A stretch of 64,000 bases of DNA. It comes from Bathymodiolus brooksi (Eukaryota > Mollusca > Bivalvia > Mytilida > Modiolidae). The notes beneath the pieces are model-generated. The model did no database searches. It saw nothing but the letters and a program-made list of their open reading frames with translations, and was not told the origin of the DNA. The translations under genes and the position numbers were made by a program. The DNA lies in NCBI GenBank assembly GCA_963680875.1, contig OY804580.1:95943353-96007352 (forward strand), read 5' to 3'. Positions 56,046 through 64,000 of this stretch are shown in pieces (position 1 is the first letter of the stretch; each line of letters starts with the position of its first letter).

Positions 56046-59000
56046 ATGTCAATTTCTATTGCAACTATAAATATAAATGGGCTGAGAGATGATAAAAAAC
56101 GTAGAACTTTTTTTGATTGGTTGATTAGTAAAAAAATCAATGTAATATGTGTTCAAGAGACGCACTGTACATTTTCTGAAATAGAATCATGGCAAAACTT
56201 GTGGAAAAGGTTCTGGTGGATGCGAAAGTAGTTGGAATTGTGGAGTAAGGGCATCGCGAGGGGTAGGGGATTTATTATATGATATTGATGCTACTGTTAA
56301 AGAAATTAGTTCCGATGATTTTGGGCGTATATTGTCATGTGAATTAAAATACGAAAATAAAACTTATATAATAACAAACGTGTATTGTCCAAATGATAGT
56401 GGGGTTAGAAAAACTTCTATTAGAGATATTGATCCATATGTGACAGATGGGAGTCTTACTGAAAAAATGCATATACTCACTGGCGATTTTAATTGTGTTT
56501 TAGATAAGGAAATAGATCGTTATCCTTCTCGTAATTATGATGAGACGGGGGGAAAAGAACTTAAGACTATTATGACGAAAAATAATCTAATCGATATTTG
56601 GAGAGAAAAAAATCCGTCAGTGAAAAAATACACGTTTAGAAGAGGTAATTCTAAATCACGTATAGACTTAATATTGATCAGTGAAGAACTTTCCTGTCAT
56701 ATCATTAACATTAAAATAATTCATTGTCCGTTCAGTGATCATGATATTAAAATTATGAAATTAAACGTATGCGATATCACTAGAGGGTCTGGTACCTGGA
56801 TAATGAATTTGCATACAATTAGATCTGATTATTTTCGACAAGTGTTTACAAATTGGTGGGTATATTGGAAATTAGAAAAGAAATCTTTTTCAAATTTGAG
56901 GGAATGGTGGGACATAGCCAAAATTAAGATTAAATCGATAACTATAGAAGCGTCTAAAAAGGTAAACACTACTGACGACAAGATAAAGGCTCTAGAAAAT
57001 AAATTAGAGACGCAAGGTTAAGAGCTTAAGTTGACTGGTACGAGAAGGGGGAACAATCAACTAAATATTTTTTTAATCTAGAGAGAAAAAATGAGCAAAA
57101 TAAATTATGGCAAAAAATCAGGGGTCTAAATGGTAATTTAAAATATGATATCGACGAGATACTAGATGAACAGATAAATTTTTACCCAAATCTATTTTCA
57201 ACAGAAGGGTGGGATAAAAATGTAGCAGAGGAACTGGTTACTCATATGGATAGAAAATTAACATGCGACGAAAGTGAAGATTTAGAAAAAGACTTGACAA
57301 TTAATGAAATTAAGAAAATAATTTTTTCGATGAAACAATACAAATCACCTGGATTAGACGGGATTATAAATGAATTTTATCAGATATATTGGGATACAAT
57401 AAAGGAAGATTTATATGAAGTATTACTAGAAATTTTTGATAAATTTGAAATATGTGATTCCCAGTGTCGAGGAATGTTGACACTACTCCATAAAGGGGGG
57501 GATAGAGATAACATACGTAACTGGAGTCCAATAACATTATTAAATAGTGATTATAAAATCATATCAAAACTTTTAGCAAATCGCATGAAGCCAGTATTAA
57601 ACAAAATTATTCATACGGATCAAAAAGGATTCGTAGCAGGGAGAAATATAAGCGAAAATAATCGTATGATTGATGATATTATAGAATTTGTAGATAATGA
57701 AGATGAGGAAGGTGTAATTATTTTTGTTGATCAGCAAAAAGCATTTGATAGAATGGAATGGGGGTGGCTAAATTATGTTATGGAATGTTTTAATTTTGGA
57801 CTGAAATTTCGTGAATGGGTTTATATGTTATTTAAAAAGGGAAAAACCTGTATAAAAACAAATGGTTTCATATCCAAATTTTTCGCAATATCGCGTTCAG
57901 CCAGACAAGGATGTCCTGCTGCACCGATTTTGTACATTATTCAGGCAGAGCCGATGGCTTGTGCTATCCGAAACACTCCGGAAATACATGGTATCAAACT
58001 ACCCGACTGTGAGGGGCAGCCCGTAAAGGAAGCAAAAATATGCATGTTTGCAGACGACACGCAACTCTTAAACAAAAACGAAGAATCTGTTGAACAATGC
58101 TTTTTAATTCTTTCGAAATTTGAAAAGGCATCCGGCTCTAAGATAAATTATGAAAAAACAAAAGGATTATTTATTGGTAGATTAAGGGGGAAACGACCCA
58201 GATTAACTAACATATCATGGATTTCAGATAATTTAAAGACTTTAGGTGTTTTTCACGGGTACAATATAGACACTGATGACATTTGGAAAAAAATTATAAA
58301 TAAAATGAAAAGCTGCACTCAGGTTTGGAAAACCAGAAATTTAACCTTTAAGGGAAAAACTTTAATAGTTAAAAATTTTCTGTTAGCTAAAATGGGATTT
58401 GAAACTGAAATGAGGGGGATACCAGAGAAATATAAAAAAGAGGTGAATGATTTGATTTGGAAATTTCTTTGGGACAATAAACCAAACCAAATAGAAAGAA
58501 ACGTATGTTGCTTAAATATTAATGAAGGGGGGATGGGAATGATTAACATAGACAATTTTGTCAAAAGTAAACAGATAAAATTTATATACAAAATAATCAA
58601 CAGTGAGATGAACTCATGGAATGCGATAGGTAAACACTGGTTACAGAAATACGATAAAAAATTTGGAGTTGATTTTTTTCTTTGTAAATGCTCCGATATT
58701 AAAGGTTTAGATATTGCATCCATTCCAAAATACTATCAAGACGCTATACAAGCATGGAACAATTTTTTGGGGTCATGTTCTACGGAGTCTAAAAATGACA
58801 TTTTAGATAAAAACATATTTGGTAACTCTGAGATCAAATTTAATAGAAATCCACTTTTTTTTCAATCGTTTTTGAGAAATAATATATTTAAAATAAACGA
58901 TATATGGGATAAAAACAATAATACCTTTGTTGATAATCAGACTATATTTAATAGACTGGATGATAAAAGGAACTGGATATCAGAATGGGCAAAAATAAAA

Positions 59001-59754
59001 AAATCAATACCAGAAAATTTTGTAAAGAAATTAAAATCCGATGATAACGAAAAGATAAACAATTCATTAGGTTTAAAAATAGATAGTAATTTGAATATTA
59101 GAAATCATAATAATAAAATCATTGTTCCAAAAGAGCTGAAACTGAAGAATATCCAGAAAGAAATACATAAACCAATTACGCCAAAATGTCAATTCAAATG
59201 GGATACAATTTATGAAAAGAAATTTAACTGAACATCAATTTGGTATATTTTTGAACAAGATTAAATGTAAACAAAGCATTATCCAGTTCCAATGGAAATG
59301 TTTGCATAACATTGTCTATTCAGAATATAGATTACAAAAAATGGGAAAATCAAATGGTCAATGTCATTTTTGTAAAAATGAAATAGAGTCCCTTATGCAT
59401 TTGTTTTACAGGTGTCATAAAATTAAACATGTCTTAGATGAATTAAAACACATTTTTAATAGCATTTTTGAAAAAAATATAGTACTTGTTGAGGAAAACT
59501 TAATCAGTGGGGTGTATGAGGGAGAAATAACTGAAAATCTACTTTTAATGAATTTAGTAATTTGTATATTAAAATGGGTAATTTGGAAAACAAGAAATTA
59601 TATAAAATATAATAAAGGTACTTACAGGGAAGCAATAGTTATCACAAATCTCAAAAATGAACTCGGAAGTAATATACAAATGATGATTAAGAACCCAGAA
59701 GTTCGAAACTTATATAATATTAGGAAATTACAGCTATTATTGGATACATTATGA
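56046..59754 (+). pseudogene. ORF2 of LINE 4: APE endonuclease + RT + zinc-binding C-terminus
   Basis: Start M-S-I-S-I-A-T-I-N-I-N-G-L-R at the second ATG of the frame (56046). Endonuclease motifs: V-Q-E-T-H-C, N-V-Y-C-P-N-D, G-D-F-N-C, S-R-I-D, S-D-H-D. RT motifs: K-S-P-G-L-D-G, N-W-S-P-I-T-L-L-N, V-D-Q-Q-K-A-F-D near 57730, R-Q-G-C-P-A-A near 57905, F-A-D-D-T near 58046. C-terminus: C-H-F-C-K-N-E-I-E-S-L-M-H-L-F-Y-R-C. Frame changes near 56203 (within W-K-G-S-G-G), near 57020, and at about 59218, where one extra A splits Y-E-K / N-L-T-E-H-Q. The 661-codon stretch 57246-59231 is uninterrupted. Confidence 0.88.
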
Positions 59755-59990
59755 ATTTAGTTGTATTAATAATTCCTTTCATTGTTTACTGTGTAAAAAT
59801 GTATGTTTATAAATTGAATATGAGAGATAAAATATGATTTATTTGCTTATGGTATTGTATTCTTACTACAACTGTACCAGTATTTATTTATTTAATTATA
59901 TTGTTCATTGTAAATATTTGTAAACCTTTGAGGTTTCCTGGCACCCAGAGGTAAATTGTTCACAGGTGTAATATAGATATAATAATTAAA

Positions 59991-61175
59991 AAAAAAGAAG
60001 ATGTATACACCCAGAAAAAAAAAATCAAAAAAAAAATCATGAAAACCTATGAAATCAATGTTCAGATATTTTTTTTTCTTTAAATTAATAATACCCGAGA
60101 TACAACATCTTAGACAACACAATGGCCAAAAGAAATGTACTATCGGGGAATTATATAATGCCCGCATATGATTGCTAAGCTATATTTAGTAGCTGATGTC
60201 TAGTCTTAAAGGCACAACATTGTATTCGAACTCTCAGTTAACAGTGACCTAACCATTAGTAAATACTGTTGTGCTTTTTATCAAAATCCATTGCTTAATC
60301 ATACCTATCTAGTAAATGAAAATTGAACCTATTCCTATATAATTAGGAATGGTGCTTAAGGGTAACACGGAGGCAACAATGACATATCAAGGACAAAATC
60401 AGGCATTATCCAATACAAAATATCATTAATGTACTATCGTGACTATACCATTTATTATATTCAAGATCTTGACGTATATCCATAAGCTAACCAAAACCTA
60501 GGGTGCATGGTCGTATGGACCTGCAGATCGATGGACAAGGGTACATACTTGTACTTCTTTGTGATAATGGTAATCAAAAATAATAATGCTTATCGAAAAA
60601 ATCCAATATCATAGGTGCATTATATACTTCAGTAGAAACTTTACTTCATTGTCATCATCAATTAACTTTTAGTGTCGGTGAGATTTGCACTCCAGTCATT
60701 ACGAAAGTCAATATCCATATGACGAGCACATCACAGTAACCACACAACAATCTCTGGTCACAATAATGCAACATTTAGGAAGTCTTATATATTACCCTTT
60801 CTAACGTTTTTTTTTCTTTTTTTTTCTGAACTTTATAGTTTCTCCTTTTTCTGCTTTTGAGTTTTAATGTACATGTATAATATGCTATTAACATTTGAAA
60901 AAAATATTCTGCCATATACGAACACAATATGTTTACCGTAAATATATATTTCTGTATGAGAATAAGTCGTGTTCTTTGCTTTTTTAAACACTTTTTATGG
61001 TGTAAATTGTATAAAAGTGATCAATTTCAGTTCATTATATCAGATTTTTTCAGTCGGCACTAAACAAGGCAACGATAGCAATGTTAACCTTTATTATACG
61101 ATCCGTTTTCCTTACTTTATTTCTCTAACGTTATTTCTTTTTTATTCTTGTAATTAAAAGTTGTATACAATTGGT
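59991..61175. other. Intergenic, no feature seen
   Basis: AT-rich. A-runs at 60017-60040 follow the LINE 4 tail and may be a second poly(A)-like remnant. No gene seen. Confidence 0.4.
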
Positions 61176-61182
61176 ATGTGTT

Positions 61183-61435
61183 GCATCTCTGCTAAGCACA
61201 CGACAGTAAAGCATTAGAACAAAAACTGGTTGGCTCGGAATCATGATAATGTGTGAATCCCCATGTCTATCCGCGGAGCAGTGAGATGGCACTAACAATT
61301 CCAACTAAGTGTGTTAGTCTAGAACAAACCAGACAGCACCATTTTGAAATAAACTTAACTTCCTCTCGCCATGGTATAGCTGAAGAATTGTTCACTTGGC
61401 GGTAAGCAACGATCACTTTTTAGTTTTACTAATGA
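61183..61435 (+). mobile_element. SINE, family A, without tRNA-like head
   Basis: Plus-strand order: GTTGCATCTCTGCTAAGCAC, TGGTTGGCTCGGAATCATGA, CCATGTCTATCCGCGGAGCA, AAGTGTGTTAGTCTAGAACA, CATGGTATAGCTGAAGAATTG. It matches the body and part of the tail of 37566-37940 in the opposite orientation. Confidence 0.7.
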
Positions 61436-61879
61436 TTAAGAATTTGTAAGTTAGAAAATTATCAGCTATTTTTCTATCTTATTATGTTACCCAACATTTC
61501 ACAATTTAAAGAACTGGGGAATGTATAGGCGTCAATAGATTCATACATGCTATTTAATAATCAGTATTGTTCCAATGTTTTTAAAATGATGCTTTGTGTT
61601 TTTGCATTGTGGAGGAAAGCCATGTTTTTTATTCTCATTATGGTCCATGTTCATAAATTACTTGCAATAATCCATCAAGATTAAACTTACATTCTAACAC
61701 TCCAATGAATGAATACTGAAGTTCCGATATTAAATAAGTATCTGTATGTAAATTGTAATATCATGGAAAATGTGGAAAAACTTTAATATAATGACAATCT
61801 ATCAAAATAATCATTAATCAGTTCTCAAAATCTGAACATGTGAATTTCATTTTGTGTCTATAATAAATATAAAGTTATT

Positions 61880-61992
61880 TTATTTCAATTCAATTCAATT
61901 TTCAATTCAAATATTTTATTGAATAAATGTATAAATAAAATATCCAATGGGATTGCACATCAGGCATAGCCTATGTAAGTGCTCTCCCTCAA
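61880..61992 (-). mobile_element. LINE 3' tail, minus strand
   Basis: Read on the minus strand: GCCTGATGTGCAATCCCATT, then AATAAAATATTTGAATTG and a (TTGAA)n microsatellite. The CAATCCCATT...AATAAAATAT order resembles the 3' end of LINE 2, so this is a short copy of a related family. Confidence 0.55.
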
Positions 61993-62194
61993 TAACAAGT
62001 TATTTTATTTGTCATGCTTTAAAAAAGTGTGCTCTGAGTAGTTAACTCAAAATGAAGTGCTATAATCTATGGACATTTGATATTTTGTCTTAACGGTTAT
62101 TTTAACATTAAATAATGTTAGCACATCAACAACTTTTTCTAATGATGCATAATAATTTTGTCTAAAAAAAAAAAACCAAAAACAGAAAAACATT

Positions 62195-62266
62195 CGGCGG
62201 TTCGATCTTATGATGTTGATATCGGCAGTCATGTGTGCTAACCATTACGCCACCGCAACGTGAATA
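62195..62266 (-). other. tRNA-like relic
   Basis: The minus strand reads TGGCGTAATGGTTAGCACAC (A-box-like) and, 30 bases on, AAGATCGAACCGCCG (B-box-like). The flanking acceptor-stem bases do not pair convincingly and the loops are wrong for a working tRNA. A decayed SINE head or a tRNA pseudogene is likely. Confidence 0.35.
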
Positions 62267-62655
62267 TTGAAAAGGTAGAATTAAGCTATATATAAATGAA
62301 AATTACGTTATTACAATTATTCATCGGGAATTCACTTTGCGAAAGAGCTAAAATGAAATACATTTGTCGATTTCTCTTTCTGTCTATTACGGATGAAAAC
62401 GGTCAATAAAAAATGGCCGACGACGAGAAATCTGCGACATCCGAAAATCAAATTTATGTCTAAAATGCTTCCATCTTTAGTGTGGCCATCAAGGCCAATA
62501 TCAGATAATATTTTCCATTTCTTTTCTGTTACCATTATTTATATGGCAGCTATCACATAATTGAATCAATGTTTTGTCTGAAATGATCAAAATACGCTTA
62601 ACTTTGAAAGACTGAGCTGTTATGGTAACGCACTATCCGACCTGGCGTGTCACAA

Positions 62656-62771
62656 GTAATATTTAGAATATGTTTTAATTTCGTGTATGTGCTGATAAAC
62701 TGATCGAGGGCGTGCCCGAGATCAGTTTATCTGCGCATACACGAAATTAAAAGTACTCTAAATGTTTTGTA
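62656..62771. repeat. Long palindrome upstream of the Crypton-derived gene
   Basis: TTTTAATTTCGTGTATGTGC...TGATAAACTGATCGAGGGC pairs with GCCCGAGATCAGTTTATCTG...CGCATACACGAAATTAAAA, near-perfect arms of about 38 bases with imperfect extensions to about 57. It ends about 150 bases before the start codon at 62922. Confidence 0.85.
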
Positions 62772-62849
62772 TCATAACCAATCAAACGGAAGCAAATGTG
62801 TGATTGACGTCTGTCGCACTTGACCAACTTTTGAGAAGACTGATCTTGG

Positions 62850-62921
62850 TCACGTACGCCAGCAGTCAGTGACGTTGGAAAAAGTTTTTAATAGAACACG
62901 TGGTTAACATCAAAACATAAA
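62850..62921 (+). promoter_or_regulatory. Putative proximal promoter/5' UTR of the Crypton-derived gene
   Basis: Contains GTCACGTACG and a TGACGT CRE-like site near 62870, then CACGTGG (E-box) at about 62899. There is no TATA box at the expected distance. Assignment rests on position only. Confidence 0.25.
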
Positions 62922-63867
62922 ATGGCAGCGATGACGGAGGACGATATTTTGAACGATGATTTAGATTTTATTCTATCACAGGTGGCAGAGGAAATGGAGA
63001 ACGAATACAAATGTGAGCAAGATTTGAATAACTTAACAATTTCACAGTGTATCACCAGTTACTTTGACGACGATGATTTGAATGACTTAACATTTGATGT
63101 TGGTTATCATTTTGACACTAACATGACTGAGTCGTCGGAACTTGAGTTGGAAAGCGACAATTCCGACCGTGAAAAACAACAACCTGAACAGAAAAGATTC
63201 GGAGACCCAGTTGGTCAGAGTGAAATAGACGCGCTTCTCGACTCGCAGAAAAATAAGAACACGGAAAAGAACACGAAATGGGCCATTGAAGTTTTGAACA
63301 AATGGCGAGAGGTGAGAACTTACAATAATACGATTCCACCGCTTGATGAAATGGATGCAGAGACAATGAACTTGTGTCTACAAAAGTTCGTGATTGAAGT
63401 GAGAAAGCAAGATGGACAAGAATATCCACCTAGATCTTTGTATTATATTATTTGTGGACTTCTGCGCTTTCTTCGAGATCGTGACATTTACGATAAGAAT
63501 TTTTTGGATGAAAATGACAGTAGATTTGCAGTGTGGCGAAAAGTATTAGATGCCAAGATGAAAGAGTTGTTGTCCCGCGGCTTTGGAACGAAAGTAAAAC
63601 AAGCCGATCCAATACTTCCAGGCTCAAGTGTTCGGAATGCATTCAGCGCAGAGTTTACAATATACAGTCTTTTTCTACAATTGCAAACTATTTGGTCTCC
63701 GTGCTTTCGATGAACACAGAAGTCGTGAGTGTGAACAGCTTGAAATCGGAAGTGATAATCACAGGAAATACGTACATTTCATAGGGAGAAGTAACAAAAC
63801 ATTCAAAGGAGGAATAAAACAAATGCAGTTACAGAACAAAGACATTAAAAACACTATTGCACTGATG
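62922..63867 (+). CDS. First exon of a ZMYM2/QRICH1-like (Crypton-derived) gene, one frameshift
   Basis: ATG 62922 (M-A-A-M-T-E-D-D) opens an acidic N-terminus (residues 1-90) and then a tyrosine-recombinase-like N-terminal region: N-T-K-W-A-I-E-V-L-N-K-W-R, F-V-I-E-V-R-K-Q-D-G, Y-P-P-R-S-L-Y-Y-I-I-C-G-L-L-R-F-L-R. Between about 63610 and 63630 the similarity moves to another frame, continuing G-M-H-S-A-Q-S-L-Q-Y-T-V-F-F-Y-N and H-F-I-G-R-S-N-K-T-F-K-G-G, a DUF3504-type segment. This ends at A-L-M and GTAAGT, a good donor at 63868 in phase 0. ZMYM2/3/4 and QRICH1 carry this domicile of Crypton ancestry and act as nuclear cofactors. The single indel could be sequencing error or true decay. Confidence 0.72.
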
Positions 63868-63897
63868 GTAAGTTTAGATTTTTTCTTTAATTTTGAA

Positions 63898-64000
63898 TTT
63901 TGGTGTTTAACGCCACTTTCAGCTATATCATGGCGACCAGTTTTAGTGGTGGGGGAAGCCGGAGAGAACCACCGACCCTGGGAAAGCAACTGGTAAACTT
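63898..64000 (-). mobile_element. SINE tail and core, cut by the window edge
   Basis: TTTGGTGTTTAACGCCACTT, CTATATCATGGCGACCAGTT, GGGGAAGCCGGAGAGAACCA and CTGGGAAAGCAACTGGTAAA follow the shared tail/core. The wording is closest to family C. It lies in the first intron of the Crypton-derived gene; the head is beyond the window. Confidence 0.8.

Larger units (their letters stand above)
54497..59990 (+). mobile_element. Tx1/L1-like LINE with two ORFs (LINE 4)
   Basis: ORF1 (54497-55616) carries zinc knuckles and an SGNH-type esterase. A 430-base gap follows, then ORF2 (about 56046-59754) with AP-endonuclease, RT and C-terminal zinc-binding motif. The 3' UTR ends near 59990 in an A-rich tail. 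The 5' end is truncated inside ORF1. Damage: one stop in ORF1 (54716) and three frame changes in ORF2 (near 56203, 57020 and 59218). The RT sequence style (F-N-F-G, R-Q-G-C-P, E-P-M-A) is that of the Tx1/L1 branch. Confidence 0.9.

Noticed and set aside
62195..62266. Functional tRNA gene
   Set aside because: A- and B-box-like words are present, but the acceptor and anticodon stems do not form on inspection.
63576..63630. A tiny intron explaining the frame change in the Crypton-derived exon
   Set aside because: A GTAAAA...TTCCAG pair exists but would give an intron of about 37 bases, too short for normal animal splicing; a frameshift is simpler.

Overview
The window looks like a stretch of bivalve mollusc nuclear genome. 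The DNA is AT-rich, host genes are broken into short GT-AG exons, and almost everything else is transposable-element sequence. Several dispersed repeats resemble ones I remember from mussels and related bivalves (tRNA-headed SINEs sharing a tail that ends in a GCGTTAAACA-type motif, and LINEs with 2A-like N-termini). The species cannot be fixed from the sequence alone. There are no rRNA genes, CRISPR arrays or bacterial-style operons.

Two host genes are supported. The main one is on the minus strand from 39675 to 19818. It has six exons whose splice sites and phases join exactly into a 500-residue protein: an N-terminal HEPN domain of the DZIP3-like type, a middle domain with a Gly-Ser beta strand, an acidic linker, and a C-terminal domain resembling the ADP-ribosyltransferase-like module called DUF7587. 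This looks like an uncharacterised innate-immunity effector or sensor, and it is the most interesting object here. The second is at the right edge (62922 onward, plus strand). It is the first exon of a ZMYM2/QRICH1-like gene of Crypton (tyrosine-recombinase) descent, with one apparent frameshift and a good splice donor at 63868. A single-exon FLYWCH zinc-finger ORF (about 25009-25281) lies inside intron 4 of the HEPN gene and may belong to a MULE-type transposon.

Layout: 0.75-0.82 kb, LINE 3' tail. 1.6-5.4 kb, CR1/L2-like LINE with a decayed 2A and PHD-like finger and four in-frame stops. 5.43-6.11 kb, 679-bp inverted-repeat element with a 9-bp target duplication and a promoter/exon-like insert. 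6.4 and 11.7 kb, inverted copies of a short minisatellite. 7.8 kb, small hAT-like MITE. 12.9-18.3 kb, pair of inverted termini enclosing a minus-strand LINE with a canonical 2A peptide. 19.8-39.7 kb, the HEPN gene, with introns holding a Jockey-like LINE, a 70-bp minisatellite, a hAT transposase relic, the FLYWCH exon, a 7.2-kb compound satellite and several SINEs. 40-46 kb, SINEs, a perfect hairpin, an ACCCTAA minisatellite and a Ty3/mdg4 integrase relic. 46.25-47.37 kb, a hAT element with a triplicated terminus inserted into a SINE. 48.98-50.04 kb, another hAT-like element. 51.9-52.55 kb, 5'-truncated LINE. 53.7-54.0 kb, hairpins. 54.5-60.0 kb, Tx1/L1-like LINE with zinc-knuckle/SGNH-esterase ORF1 and APE-RT ORF2. 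61.2-62.75 kb, SINE and LINE remnants and a long palindrome. 62.9-64 kb, the Crypton-derived gene.

All family assignments come from reading translated motifs by eye; no database search was possible.
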